A stretch of DNA of 64,000 nucleotides from Brumimicrobium sp041655765. Its GTDB lineage: Bacteria; Bacteroidota; Bacteroidia; Flavobacteriales_D; Crocinitomicaceae. Positions 1-9,192 of the stretch are shown here, in pieces. Within the stretch, counting starts at the first letter, position 1; each line of letters begins with the position of its first letter. Below the pieces are notes generated by a model. It had not been told where the DNA came from, did no database searches, and was given only the letters and a program-made list of their open reading frames with translations. The stretch covers positions 1 to 64,000 of the forward strand of contig JBBAEU010000009.1 in NCBI GenBank assembly GCA_041655765.1, written 5' to 3'. The translations under genes and the position numbers were made by a program.

Positions 1-143
1 AGTTGTTAAACGGTTCATTATCTAACAACAAAGGCGAACAAGTGATTGACACACGCCAATTGGGTCAGGGAATTTATATCATCAACATATACAACAACGG
101 TCAAATGAAAGCAGACAGAAAGTTGGTCGTGGAAGAAAAATAA
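1..143 (+). CDS. C-terminal end of a T9SS-sorted secreted protein (partial)
   Basis: The gene begins outside the window; only the last 46 residues are visible, read from base 3. They include LGQGIYIINIYNNGQ and end in KLVVEEK. This is the usual finish of a type A sorting domain: a G-hydrophobic strand, a turn, then K-L-V-V just before the stop. Such tails send proteins through the type IX secretion system to the cell surface. The function of the missing body cannot be inferred. A hairpin terminator follows within 30 bases. Confidence 0.8.
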   Translation, partial: LLNGSLSNNKGEQVIDTRQLGQGIYIINIYNNGQMKADRKLVVEEK

Positions 144-168
144 GGTTGTTTCATTTTATAGCACAAGC

Positions 169-199
169 AAAAAACACGCTCGGATGGGCGTGTTTTTTT
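169..199. terminator. Bidirectional intrinsic terminator
   Basis: AAAACACGC (171-179) pairs with GCGTGTTTT (188-196) around an 8-base loop. An A-run lies on the left and a T-run on the right. It sits between two convergent genes, so it can end transcription from both sides. Confidence 0.85.
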
Positions 200-226
200 C
201 TTTATAACATAATATTTATCCATTAT

Positions 227-1780
227 TCAGTTTCCCTTTTGTCGTTGCCACATATTCAATATTTCGGTAAGTCCTAAAAATAAAGCGACAAATGTTACTC
301 CTTGCTGTGTTTCAATGGTGTCTTCTGATAAGAATGAAGCAATGGCAACAAAACAAAAGCCGATGCCTATTAAATTACGCCAACGGATATTCTGTATAAG
401 ATAAATAATCCAAAACCCGGTAAAAATCACGAAACCAAGTATTCCAAAAGAAATCCAAAAGGTGAGAAATTGGTTGTGTGCACGGTTCCTGTGTTCTGGT
501 GTTAAACGACTATTAACCCTTTCGTATTCTTTGTCAAAAGCATCCTGAACATCTCCCGTTCCAATTCCAAAAATCCAGTTTCCCTTAATTATCTCCTTGG
601 CGGCTTTCCAATGTTCAAAACGTTGTAACAATGAATTTCCATTTGGGTTTCCTCCAACAGAATATTGATAAAGCTCATTCCTTAACTTTAAAAGATGTCT
701 TTTTATCGGTGGCTCAGTATCTAAAATCGTATAAATTCCATTTTCTACATTTTTAATATCAATATCTGTCATTTTTCCCATTCCCTCTCTGTCTTTGGGT
801 AGGTTTTTAGAAGTCATGTACCGATGAAGTGTAGATCTTATTTCATAACCATTTGGCATTTTTTCGTAAAAATCGATTTCACTCCTTTCGTTCCACGCTT
901 TTTCTAATTCTCCGTCAGCAATCAACGAACGAATATGATATTGATTTTCAAACCACAAAGTCAAAGTATCATTAAAATAAGGTTCGCCTCCTTTTGAATG
1001 TGTGGGAAGTTCTAAAAAATTAAGGGTGTCTGATTTTGGTGTAATAAAACGAAAAACTCCCATTGAGACAACGATAAAAAAAATTCCGACAAAAGCGAAT
1101 AATGAAAACTGAAGTGTTTTATTTTTTAAGAGGGAAACAAAAAACAAAGCAATACCAGTTATTAGAAAGAATATTGAAATCAACCCGCTTAAAACCTGAG
1201 AATTAATCGTATATAAACCCAACCAAATGATTAACAAAAGGAATAAAACCATTATTTTTTTGTGTTTCAGTCCAAGGTAAAGGGAAATAGCAATCCCCAT
1301 TACAATTAATAAAGAATATCGGATGTGGGAGCCAAACAAAGAAAACGTTCGATAGTCTTCAAAAGAATAATCAACCATATAGCTATAGTTAATTATGGAA
1401 GTTATAACTAATGACAAGAGGAATGCTCCCAGAACATAATCAAACAGATTTTTTTTAATTGGATAAGCAATTAAGGCAATTGGAATGACAAAAAGAGGGA
1501 GTTTTGACCTTAAATCTCCAAATGCATATTCAAGGTTTTCAGTGTATAGAAGTCCAACGAGATGCATGATTAACAACAGAAAAACAAACCAAAAAACAAA
1601 ATTAGTTTTCCAACGTTTCCAGTAATTTTTAAAGTCTGCTTTAAATAATAAATTAGCGGCCAGACAAATGGTTCCTAACGACATTAGGACTTTATTCATG
1701 GGCAAGCCAAAAGCCAAAACGAATGAACCAACGAATTGGAGATAATCATGAATTTTAAAGCCAAATGATCGGTATAGCAT
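227..1780 (-). CDS. O-antigen ligase/polymerase-like membrane protein (Wzy_C family)
   Basis: The 517-residue protein has around ten hydrophobic segments and one long hydrophilic loop (roughly residues 250-400). After the loop comes the Wzy_C-type signature: RFEHWKAAKEII, then FGIGTGDVQDAF, then NRAHNQFLTFWISFGILG. The His in RAHNQ matches the conserved histidine of WaaL and related ligases. Family members transfer or polymerise lipid-linked glycans on the periplasmic face of the inner membrane. It begins 9 bases after the S41 protease gene and is probably cotranscribed with it. Whether it is a ligase or a polymerase cannot be decided from sequence alone. Confidence 0.8.
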   Translation of the reverse strand: MLYRSFGFKIHDYLQFVGSFVLAFGLPMNKVLMSLGTICLAANLLFKADFKNYWKRWKTNFVFWFVFLLLIMHLVGLLYTENLEYAFGDLRSKLPLFVIPIALIAYPIKKNLFDYVLGAFLLSLVITSIINYSYMVDYSFEDYRTFSLFGSHIRYSLLIVMGIAISLYLGLKHKKIMVLFLLLIIWLGLYTINSQVLSGLISIFFLITGIALFFVSLLKNKTLQFSLFAFVGIFFIVVSMGVFRFITPKSDTLNFLELPTHSKGGEPYFNDTLTLWFENQYHIRSLIADGELEKAWNERSEIDFYEKMPNGYEIRSTLHRYMTSKNLPKDREGMGKMTDIDIKNVENGIYTILDTEPPIKRHLLKLRNELYQYSVGGNPNGNSLLQRFEHWKAAKEIIKGNWIFGIGTGDVQDAFDKEYERVNSRLTPEHRNRAHNQFLTFWISFGILGFVIFTGFWIIYLIQNIRWRNLIGIGFCFVAIASFLSEDTIETQQGVTFVALFLGLTEILNMWQRQKGN

Positions 1781-1789
1781 TCTACTTTG

Positions 1790-3430
1790 TTACGGATTCA
1801 ATATAGAATGATAACGGTTGGTATCTTTTAATATTTCAATCCCCTCTATTAAAGCTTTATCTTCTTTGAAAGCATTAATTGCCTGGCCTTTTTGAAAGTA
1901 ATATCTGGCAATAATTTCTCCAGCCAACAGTCGTTTGATTTGTTTTTCGTACAATTCCAAATCTTTTTCTTTAGAAGCTCCAAGTATTTTATGAAGTGCT
2001 TCGTATTCTCCATTTATTTTTGAGGCATAGCCTTCTCTTTTTGCTATTTCTAAAGTTCTTTCTAGTTGTTCTTCCGCTGCTGTTTTATATTCAAAATCTT
2101 GTTTTAACACATACGCTTTGAAGTCGTTATACATTTGATTGGTTATTTCAAAATCTTTTGCTTCGGCAATCTTATCATACTTTTGTTCAAATTCCGTAGC
2201 ATAGTTAAAGATGATGTTTTGTCCGATTAAAACTCCTGCCAACCTTGATAAATCTTCCAATTCTATCGAAACGTCTGGCTCAATCCCTCTTCCATCAATC
2301 ACTTCTCTTCCGTTTTTGGTGTGAAAAACAGTAATCAAAGAATCTGGTACTTCATCTACTTTTCCGTCATTTTTATGGTAATAATCCAGTTTCTGGACGC
2401 ATCGACCAGAAGGCGTATAATATTTAGAGATGGTTAATTTCATTTTTGCTCCATATTTTAAATCAACCGTACGCTGAACCAAGCCTTTTCCGAATGTTGT
2501 GTTTCCTATGACAACTCCTCGGTCTAAATCTTGTAGCGAACCAGAAACAATTTCAGAAGCTGAGGCAGATAAACCATCGACAAGTACGACAATTGGAATA
2601 TCTAAATCCACAGGATTGTTACGTGTTTTATACGAACGATTTTCATCAATAATTTTACCTTTTGTCGTTACAACTTCTGTGTTTTGTGGCACAAAAAAAT
2701 TGACGATGTTCACGGCTTCCATCAACAATCCCCCACCGTTTCCTCGCAGGTCAAAGATAAGACTTTCCATTCCTTCGTCTTTTAATTCATCAAAAGCTGC
2801 TTTTACTGATCTGCTTGCGGTTTGTGTAAAAGAATTGAGTTTGATATAACCAATTTTTGATTTTTCATCGATTATTCCTGAATATGGAACATCTGGCAAT
2901 TTAATTTCATCTCTTTTGATGGTAAATTTTCTTGTTTTTGCTTCTGAAGGTCGTTGAATTTCTAGTTCAAACTCAGAATCTTTCGGACCTTTTAATGTTT
3001 CAGAAACGATTTCGCTAGAAACATTTTTCATGCTTTTACCATCGATTGAAATTATTTTATCTCCTGCTTTTAATCCAGCTTTGTGTGCTGGCATATTTTC
3101 GTATGGTTCAGCAATAACGATATAGTCATCCAGTTTTCGTATCAAAGCACCGATTCCTCCGTATTGACCTGTTGTCATCAAGCGATAGTCTTCAATGTTT
3201 GATTCATGATAGAAAACCGTATATGGATCCAATTCTTTGAGCATTGCATCAATTCCTGCTTTAGAAATTTCTCCAACTTTGGGTTCATCCACATAATATT
3301 TATCTAGGTTCATATAAATCAAATCAATCAATTCAAGATTTTTGATTTGTTCAAAACCACTCGATTGAGCAACAACTCTATTATTAAATGATAACAGAGT
3401 AATCAACATCAAAACATATATAATTCTCAT
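1790..3430 (-). CDS. S41 family carboxy-terminal processing peptidase
   Basis: The 546-residue precursor has a signal peptide (MRIIYVLMLITLLSF, cleaved near VVAQ). A PDZ domain follows (about 90-175, with the GGIGALIRK and AGDKIISIDGK segments), then the S41 catalytic domain. The active-site serine region is VDGLSASASEIVSG and the lysine lies in FGKGLVQ. Family members clip proteins near their C-termini in the periplasm. A C-terminal extension of about 150 residues is rich in charged helices. It lies 38 bases downstream of rnpA and 9 bases upstream of the ligase-like gene. Linkage of rnpA to an S41 peptidase is, to my knowledge, common in Bacteroidota. Confidence 0.9.
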   Translation of the reverse strand: MRIIYVLMLITLLSFNNRVVAQSSGFEQIKNLELIDLIYMNLDKYYVDEPKVGEISKAGIDAMLKELDPYTVFYHESNIEDYRLMTTGQYGGIGALIRKLDDYIVIAEPYENMPAHKAGLKAGDKIISIDGKSMKNVSSEIVSETLKGPKDSEFELEIQRPSEAKTRKFTIKRDEIKLPDVPYSGIIDEKSKIGYIKLNSFTQTASRSVKAAFDELKDEGMESLIFDLRGNGGGLLMEAVNIVNFFVPQNTEVVTTKGKIIDENRSYKTRNNPVDLDIPIVVLVDGLSASASEIVSGSLQDLDRGVVIGNTTFGKGLVQRTVDLKYGAKMKLTISKYYTPSGRCVQKLDYYHKNDGKVDEVPDSLITVFHTKNGREVIDGRGIEPDVSIELEDLSRLAGVLIGQNIIFNYATEFEQKYDKIAEAKDFEITNQMYNDFKAYVLKQDFEYKTAAEEQLERTLEIAKREGYASKINGEYEALHKILGASKEKDLELYEKQIKRLLAGEIIARYYFQKGQAINAFKEDKALIEGIEILKDTNRYHSILNP

Positions 3431-3468
3431 AAAATTTTAATTTTTAATCTTTTTTCAGCAAAGAAGGA

Positions 3469-3846
3469 CTATATTGTATCAACCAAACGTTTAAAAAGCA
3501 ATTCTATTTTATCAAAAATTGTTTGATACGACTCTTCCTTGTCAGATGTATAAATCAAAAATAGTGCAAATTTTTGATTTTGACTTAATTCAACTGATTC
3601 TATAATGTATTTATTCTTTCTAATTGCTTCTCTAATTATGCGTCGAATCCGATTCCTGTCCACTGCTTTTTTAAATTTTCTTTTGGGAACAGAAATTACA
3701 ACTTGAAAATTGGTGTTTGATTTTAACGTAGTTTGGATATATTTAAGAACAAAAGGGAAAGATTTTAAATGCTGGTTTGAATTAAAGATTTCATCAATAA
3801 TTCTTTTATTACACAACTTATATTCCTTTCCAAATTTCTGATTCAT
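3469..3846 (-). CDS. rnpA: Ribonuclease P protein component
   Basis: This small basic protein of 125 residues assists the RNase P RNA in trimming the 5' leader of tRNA precursors. The diagnostic RNR motif appears as KKAVDRNRIRRIIREAIR, preceded by the VVISVPKRKFKKA strand. Length matches the family. The classical rpmH neighbour is absent; instead rnpA heads a leftward group with the S41 peptidase. A near-consensus -7 element (TATCTTTA on the minus strand, 3851-3858) lies only 5 bases before the start codon. That would imply a very short leader, or a start slightly further in. Confidence 0.95.
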   Translation of the reverse strand: MNQKFGKEYKLCNKRIIDEIFNSNQHLKSFPFVLKYIQTTLKSNTNFQVVISVPKRKFKKAVDRNRIRRIIREAIRKNKYIIESVELSQNQKFALFLIYTSDKEESYQTIFDKIELLFKRLVDTI

Positions 3847-3966
3847 CGGGTAAAGATACGGTTTAAAAGTGGAAAGTTAAGAGATTGGATATCTGTTTCT
3901 TTCATTCGATAAAATTATTTTAGAAAAACAGAAAGCGTAGGCAATAAAAAAATACCTATTAATGAT

Positions 3967-4266
3967 TTATCTCAATGTTTTTTCAACTACTTCTTTTAAA
4001 TCTCGACGAGATTGTACACCAGCTGCTTTCCACTCAATCTCTCCATTTTTAAACAGAATAAATGTTGGAACACCTCTAATTTTAAAACGTTGAGCCACTA
4101 CTGGATTCGTGTCAACATTAATTTTAATTACTTTCAACTGGTCGCCAAAATGATTTTTTACTTCTTTAATAATTGGGTTCATCGTTTGACATGGTCCACA
4201 CCAATCGGCATAAAAATCTACCAAAACGGGCGTGTTTCCTTTTACTAACTCATCAAATTTACTCAT
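3967..4266 (-). CDS. Thioredoxin (second of a tandem pair)
   Basis: The 99-residue protein is a single thioredoxin fold with active site FYADWCGPCQ and the cis-proline loop RGVPTFILF. It reduces disulfides in the cytoplasm; no signal peptide is present. The frame is open further upstream, but that stretch lies inside the preceding thioredoxin gene. The ATG at 4266 (MSKFDEL) gives the standard family length and overlaps the upstream stop by 8 bases, implying translational coupling. It resembles its neighbour closely along the whole fold (FYADWCGPC, KVIKINVD, VPT, GV.S+RD), pointing to tandem duplication. Confidence 0.92.
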   Translation of the reverse strand: MSKFDELVKGNTPVLVDFYADWCGPCQTMNPIIKEVKNHFGDQLKVIKINVDTNPVVAQRFKIRGVPTFILFKNGEIEWKAAGVQSRRDLKEVVEKTLR

Positions 4267-4636
4267 CGTTTTTTCGTTTAAGAAATAAATCAAAAAAGTT
4301 AAAACGTTTTTTCCTTGTAGATTGTTTTGAAATGCCGAGTGATTTATCAATTACCTTTTGAATATCTCGCTTGGAACGAACTCCTGCAACCCGCCAAATT
4401 ACTTTTCCCTCTTTAAAGACCATTATTGTAGGAACGCTCATGATGTTTTCTCTGTTTGCAATTTTCATTTCATTATCTACGTTTATTTTAATTACTTTTA
4501 TAGCATCTTGATAGTATTCTCCAACTTCTTTAATAATTGGAGACAATACTTTACACGGCCCACACCAATCCGCATAAAAGTCGATTAAAACAGGCTTTTC
4601 ACTATTTTTTAATGCTTCAAATTCACGGTATTTCAT
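4259..4636 (-). CDS. Thioredoxin with extended basic C-terminal tail (first of a tandem pair)
   Basis: The 125-residue protein is a thioredoxin domain (about 1-100) with active site FYADWCGPCK and cis-proline loop MSVPTIMVF. About 25 residues follow that are rich in Lys, Arg and Phe (for example KKRFNFFDLFLKRK) and are not part of a normal thioredoxin. The tail could mediate binding to a partner or to membrane lipid; this is inference. A well-formed Bacteroidota promoter lies 19 bases before the start, and the second thioredoxin gene overlaps its end. Confidence 0.92.
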   Translation of the reverse strand: MKYREFEALKNSEKPVLIDFYADWCGPCKVLSPIIKEVGEYYQDAIKVIKINVDNEMKIANRENIMSVPTIMVFKEGKVIWRVAGVRSKRDIQKVIDKSLGISKQSTRKKRFNFFDLFLKRKNDE

Positions 4637-4654
4637 AGAATCAATTTTACTCTA

Positions 4655-4688
4655 CAAAGATAGCGTGTTTTTGCATCCTTTTGTTCAA
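4655..4688 (-). promoter_or_regulatory. Bacteroidota-type promoter of the thioredoxin pair
   Basis: On the minus strand the -7 element is TATCTTTG (4662-4655), a full match to TANNTTTG. A TTG at 4688-4686 lies 23 bases upstream, inside the spacing reported for Flavobacterium promoters. The start codon is 19 bases downstream. Confidence 0.6.
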
Positions 4689-4807
4689 CAATTGTTACAC
4701 TTCTTGGTTTTGGATCGGCAATTGCACCTTGTCCATTGCAAATTCCTTGTTTTCTATTCTCATTCTTTGTAATTCCATAAATTTAACCGAAATTTGCATC
4801 TTCAAAT

Positions 4808-5875
4808 ATGGAAAGAAAGAAGAACATACGTGCATATAGCAAAGAAGAACTGAAAGAAACACTCAAAGTGCTTGGAGAGAAGTCGTTTCGCGCAAACCAA
4901 GTGTATGAATGGCTTTGGCAAAAAAATGTAGGCGATTTTGACGAAATGACAAATTTAAGTCTGCCTCTTCGTGAACAATTAAAAAAAAGTTTTTTTATTG
5001 ACCACGTTACTTTGGATGAAGAGCAAGTTTCAAGTGACCGAACCATAAAGTGTGCGTTTAATGTTGGTGAAGGAAAAGTTGTAGAAGGTGTTTTAATTCC
5101 AACCAGTAACCGGATGACGGCTTGTATTTCTTCTCAAGTTGGATGCAGTTTGGGCTGTAAGTTTTGTGCTACTGGACAATTAAAATTGCTTAAAAATCTT
5201 TCTGTTGGAGAGATTGTGGACCAAGTGGTTTATTTAAAGAATTTGGCGCAAGAACGATATGGACAAAACCTGACAAACATAGTTTATATGGGAATGGGAG
5301 AACCACTTCTCAACTATAAAAATGTAATGGAAAGCATCAAGAAAATAACTTCTAAAGATGGAATTGGAATGTCTCCAAAACGAATTACACTCTCAACTTC
5401 TGGAATTGCCAAGATGATTAAAAAGTTGGGTGATGACGAAACGAAAGTTAATTTTGCACTTTCCTTGCATGTTGCCAACGACAAGAAACGAAGTGAAATT
5501 ATGCCCATCAACGACACAAATAATTTGGAAACATTGGCTGATTCATTGCGTTATTTTTATGCAAAAACAGGAACGCGTGTCACTTATGAGTATATTGTGT
5601 TTAAAGATTTTAACGATGGAATTGAAGATGCACAAGAGTTGGCAGAATTTTGTAAAATTATTCCTTGCAAGGTAAATCTGATTGAATATAATCCGATTGA
5701 TGGTGTAGATTATGATAAAACATCAAACCTTAAAATGGATCAGTTTGCGGCTTACTTAGAAGAAAGAAATATTATTGTAAATGTTCGTAGAAGCCGTGGA
5801 AAAGACATAGATGCAGCGTGTGGACAATTGGCGAACAAAAATAAAATAGTAAAAGAAAGGGTACTAAAATCATAA
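4808..5875 (+). CDS. rlmN: Dual-specificity RNA methyltransferase RlmN
   Basis: The 355-residue radical SAM enzyme methylates C2 of A2503 in 23S rRNA, and of A37 in some tRNAs. The [4Fe-4S] cluster motif is CSLGCKFCATG (CxxxCxxC). The SAM-binding GMGEPLLNY segment follows, and the C-terminal catalytic cysteine lies in DIDAACGQL. The N-terminal ERKKNIRAYSKEELKETL and ANQVYEWLWQK match the family's helical domain. Length is typical. A 41-residue membrane peptide gene begins 3 bases after the stop. Confidence 0.96.
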   Translation: MERKKNIRAYSKEELKETLKVLGEKSFRANQVYEWLWQKNVGDFDEMTNLSLPLREQLKKSFFIDHVTLDEEQVSSDRTIKCAFNVGEGKVVEGVLIPTSNRMTACISSQVGCSLGCKFCATGQLKLLKNLSVGEIVDQVVYLKNLAQERYGQNLTNIVYMGMGEPLLNYKNVMESIKKITSKDGIGMSPKRITLSTSGIAKMIKKLGDDETKVNFALSLHVANDKKRSEIMPINDTNNLETLADSLRYFYAKTGTRVTYEYIVFKDFNDGIEDAQELAEFCKIIPCKVNLIEYNPIDGVDYDKTSNLKMDQFAAYLEERNIIVNVRRSRGKDIDAACGQLANKNKIVKERVLKS

Positions 5876-5878
5876 AAT

Positions 5879-6004
5879 ATGGATTCAAAATCGATTATTT
5901 TTGTTGTTCAGGTTGTTCTCGCGATTGGGGTCATTTATTTTCTAGTTAAACAGATTCGTAAATTACTTGTAGAACTAAAGGAAGATAAAGACAAAGAAAA
6001 ATAA
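5879..6004 (+). CDS. Small single-pass membrane protein, 41 residues
   Basis: The reading frame starts with ATG 3 bases after the rlmN stop and encodes 41 residues. A hydrophobic stretch (IIFVVQVVLAIGVIYFLV, about 6-23) is followed by a highly charged tail (KQIRKLLVELKEDKDKEK). The positive cluster directly after the helix predicts a cytoplasmic C-terminus. Tight spacing to rlmN suggests cotranscription. No family is recognised. It is too short for coding statistics to be decisive, but the anchor-plus-charged-tail layout is typical of real bacterial microproteins. Confidence 0.55.
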   Translation: MDSKSIIFVVQVVLAIGVIYFLVKQIRKLLVELKEDKDKEK

Positions 6005-6249
6005 ACCAAAGAGTAGATTTTCATAGTAAGACTTGCTTTTGTTTTATTGATTAACACAAGATTTCAGGTCTCTACTACAAGTTTTTTTGTGTTTTAGCAT
6101 GATTTTTTAGTGAATCAATTTCATCTTTCATGCCATATCAACCCAACCTGAAGATTATCATCTCAACCATCTGTTAAAATCCTGATTATTTTATTATCTT
6201 CGCAATCGCAAATTTTAATTTGGGTAAAACCCCACAAAAAACAATTAAT

Positions 6250-8469
6250 ATGGCAATTGATTCAAAAATAATTTACACGCTAACGGATGAAGCTCCAATG
6301 TTAGCAACACATTCATTGTTACCCATTATTCGATCTTATGTTAAACAAGCAGGAATTGATGTGGAGACAAGAGACATTTCTTTAGCAGGGAGAATTTTAT
6401 CTCAATTTCCTGAAATTTTAACGCCGGCACAACAACGACCAGACGATTTAAAAGAATTGGGTGAATTGGTATTAAAACCAGAAGCAAACATTATTAAATT
6501 ACCAAATATTTCGGCTTCTGTTACTCAAATTAAACGCTGTATTGCTGAATTGCAAGCACAAGGATATCCAATGCCAGAATACCCTGAAGACCCTCAGACA
6601 GACGAGGAAAGAAAAATTCAAGCGAAATATGATTATGCAAAGGGTAGTGCAGTAAATCCTGTTTTACGTCAAGGAAACTCTAGCCGACGTGCACCAAAAG
6701 CTGTTAAAGAATACGCAAAAAAATATCCCCACAGAATGGGAGAATGGTCGAAAGATTCTCAAACCCATGTCGCAACGATGACAGAAGGAGATTTTTTCCA
6801 CAATGAAAAATCTGCTGTCGTTGCTAAAGCAACAACTGTAAAAATAGAGTTGGATGCAAACGGGAAGAAAAATGTTTTAAAGGATAATTTAAAATTATTA
6901 GAGGGAGAAATTATTGATGCAACTGTAATGAGTAAAAAAGCATTGGTAAAATTCTTAGAAGAACATGTTGCAGACGCAAGAAAAAAAGATATTTTACTCT
7001 CTTTCCACATGAAAGCGACAATGATGAAGGTTTCTGACCCAATCATTTTTGGTCATGGTGTTCACGCTTACTATAAACCTCTTTTTGAAAAATATGGAGA
7101 TACTTTTGAAAAATTAGGGGTTGATGTTACCAATGGATTTGGAGATGTTTTGGCGAGAATCGAAAATCTGCCTGCTGATGAAAAAAATGCAATTTTAGCT
7201 GATATTGATGCAATCTACGCAAATGGTCCTGATGTTTCAATGGTAAATTCTGATGCAGGAATTACAAACTTCCATGTTCCAAGTGACGTCATCGTTGACG
7301 CTTCAATGCCAGCAATGATTCGTAACTCTGGAAAGTTGTGGGATAAAAACGGAGAGGTAAGAGATACAAAAGCAATAATTCCAGATAGCAGCTATGCTTC
7401 AGTTTTTCAAGCAACAATTGATTTTTGTAAAGAAAACGGTGCGTTCGATCCAGCAACAATGGGAAGTGTTCCCAACGTTGGATTGATGGCTCAAAAAGCT
7501 GAAGAATACGGTTCGCATGATAAAACTTTTGAAATTAAAGAAGCGGGTGTTGTTCGTGTAATTGATGCAGACGGGAATGTTTTATTGGAACACAATGTAG
7601 AGGCTGGAGATATCTGGAGAGCTTGTCAAACTAAGGATGCACCAATTAAAGATTGGGTTAAATTAGCAGTTTCAGAAGCCAGAAAGAGAGAAACGCCTGC
7701 TGTATTTTGGTTAGATAAAAATAGAGCGCATGATGCTGAATTAATCAAAAAGGTAAACGAATACTTAAAAGAACATGATTTGTCAGGGCTAGACATTCAA
7801 ATTATGGCACCGCTTGAGGCAACAAAGCATTCATTACAGAGAATTAAAAAAGGATTGAACACCATTTCTGTTACGGGGAATGTTTTACGTGACTATTTGA
7901 CAGATTTATTCCCTATTCTTGAGTTGGGTACGAGTGCGAAAATGCTCTCCACTGTTCCGTTAATGGCGGGCGGAGGATTGTTTGAAACGGGTGCTGGAGG
8001 TTCTGCCCCAAAACATGTTGAACAATTGGTAAAAGAAAACTACCTAAGATGGGACTCTTTGGGAGAATTTTTAGCTTTGGCTACATCGTTAGACCAAATT
8101 GCTGACGTTAATGATAATCCTCAAGCAACAGTTTTAGCAAGAGCGTTAGATGATGCGACCGTTAGTTTATTAATGAATGAAAAGTCACCGAGTCGTAAAA
8201 TTGGAGGATTAGACAACAGAGGAAGTCATTTCTACCTTGCTTTATATTGGGCTCAAGAATTAGCAAAACAAAATGAGGATTTAGATTTGAAAGCGAAATT
8301 TACTCCAATTGCTGAAAAGTTAGCTACAAATGAACAAAAAATTGTAGCTGAATTAGCTGCTGTTCAAGGAAAACCTGTTGATTTAAAAGGTTATTACAAT
8401 GCTCCTCAAGATAGACTTTTTGAAATAATGCAACCAAGCTCAACGCTTAACACAATCATGAATTTTTAA
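6250..8469 (+). CDS. icd: Monomeric NADP-dependent isocitrate dehydrogenase
   Basis: The 739-residue protein has the length and sequence of the monomeric (type II) isocitrate dehydrogenase. This enzyme oxidatively decarboxylates isocitrate to 2-oxoglutarate in the TCA cycle and makes NADPH. Recognisable blocks are IIYTLTDEAPMLATHSLLPI at the N-terminus, LRQGNSSRRAPKAVKEYAKK, SFHMKATMMKVSDPIIFGH and LGTSAKMLSTVPLMAGGGLF. I chose the ATG at 6250 (MAIDSKII); the frame extends to a TTG at 6220, but those ten residues do not resemble the family. A possible -7 element (TATCTTCG, 6195-6202) lies upstream. A strong terminator follows. Confidence 0.96.
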   Translation: MAIDSKIIYTLTDEAPMLATHSLLPIIRSYVKQAGIDVETRDISLAGRILSQFPEILTPAQQRPDDLKELGELVLKPEANIIKLPNISASVTQIKRCIAELQAQGYPMPEYPEDPQTDEERKIQAKYDYAKGSAVNPVLRQGNSSRRAPKAVKEYAKKYPHRMGEWSKDSQTHVATMTEGDFFHNEKSAVVAKATTVKIELDANGKKNVLKDNLKLLEGEIIDATVMSKKALVKFLEEHVADARKKDILLSFHMKATMMKVSDPIIFGHGVHAYYKPLFEKYGDTFEKLGVDVTNGFGDVLARIENLPADEKNAILADIDAIYANGPDVSMVNSDAGITNFHVPSDVIVDASMPAMIRNSGKLWDKNGEVRDTKAIIPDSSYASVFQATIDFCKENGAFDPATMGSVPNVGLMAQKAEEYGSHDKTFEIKEAGVVRVIDADGNVLLEHNVEAGDIWRACQTKDAPIKDWVKLAVSEARKRETPAVFWLDKNRAHDAELIKKVNEYLKEHDLSGLDIQIMAPLEATKHSLQRIKKGLNTISVTGNVLRDYLTDLFPILELGTSAKMLSTVPLMAGGGLFETGAGGSAPKHVEQLVKENYLRWDSLGEFLALATSLDQIADVNDNPQATVLARALDDATVSLLMNEKSPSRKIGGLDNRGSHFYLALYWAQELAKQNEDLDLKAKFTPIAEKLATNEQKIVAELAAVQGKPVDLKGYYNAPQDRLFEIMQPSSTLNTIMNF

Positions 8470-8483
8470 TAGATTATACAAAT

Positions 8484-8515
8484 AAAAAAACGAGCTGATA
8501 CAGCTCGTTTTTTTA
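8484..8515. terminator. Bidirectional intrinsic terminator after icd
   Basis: AAAAAACGAGCTG pairs with CAGCTCGTTTTTT around a 3-base loop (ATA), with A- and T-runs on opposite sides. It ends icd and can also end the convergent lipoprotein pair. Confidence 0.92.
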
Positions 8516-8528
8516 TTAAATGTTTCTC

Positions 8529-9179
8529 TTATTTTTTGAGCGTATATTCATTGGTTACGTCATACGTATGAAATGTACCATTTGATAACTTTGTTTGTCC
8601 TTTGCCCTTATAACCCAACACCAATTCATTTTTGGTTGAGGTATAAACCTTGAAATATCGGGCTTCACTATAATCTGATGTTTCTCCATAGTCATAATCA
8701 CTTGTAGAGGTAATATCATATAATGTTTCTCCAGCTAATGTCGATTTTACACGGGTAGTATATGACTCTTTAATTGGATAAAATACAATTTGCTCATTTT
8801 TTTTGAACTCTTTGCCAGGGTGATTTAAAAAATCCCATTCTCCTGTTAACACAGTGGTAGATTTTTTAACAGTAACTGTTCCTATAGCATCAGTACTCGT
8901 CATTGTGTAACTAATTTCTCTTTCCCAAGTTCCATCTTTATTGATTTTCCAATGAGCTCTATGTACATCCCCTGTTGAAATGTCTCCGTCATTATTTTCC
9001 GTTATTGAATTTGAAGAAATGAGTGTACTGGTAATATCTCCATCTGAATAATAGTAACTTTCTTCGTGAGCGGTAATCGTCCACTCCCCTTCAATCTTAT
9101 TTTTAGTTGTTTTTCCACAAGAAGATAGAAATCCTATGATAACAACTGTACTAAGTATATATTTAATTGATTTTTTCAT
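8529..9179 (-). CDS. Lipoprotein of unknown function, paralogue of its neighbour
   Basis: The 216-residue protein begins MKKSIKYILSTVV and has a lipobox ending FLSSC, so it should be lipid-anchored. I use the start at 9179; the frame extends upstream into the neighbouring gene but would spoil the signal peptide. After the anchor come KTTKNKIEGEWTI, a WKINKDGTWEREI strand and a GEWDFLNHPGKEFKKNEQIVF-like segment. The same elements occur in the upstream gene (KTTKGKISGDWNV, IKKEGTWERIL, GTWDFLSGKG..FKKNE). The predicted strands and G-x-W motif recall lipocalin-like domains. Function is unknown. Confidence 0.75.
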   Translation of the reverse strand: MKKSIKYILSTVVIIGFLSSCGKTTKNKIEGEWTITAHEESYYYSDGDITSTLISSNSITENNDGDISTGDVHRAHWKINKDGTWEREISYTMTSTDAIGTVTVKKSTTVLTGEWDFLNHPGKEFKKNEQIVFYPIKESYTTRVKSTLAGETLYDITSTSDYDYGETSDYSEARYFKVYTSTKNELVLGYKGKGQTKLSNGTFHTYDVTNEYTLKK

Positions 9180-9192
9180 AACTTTTGATTTA

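Noticed and set aside
2499..2849. Open frame of 116 codons antisense to the S41 peptidase
   Set aside because: It lies entirely within a conserved gene on the other strand and its translation is low in recognisable features.
6220..6249. TTG-started extension of isocitrate dehydrogenase
   Set aside because: The extra ten residues are not like the family, and the ATG at 6250 gives the standard N-terminus.
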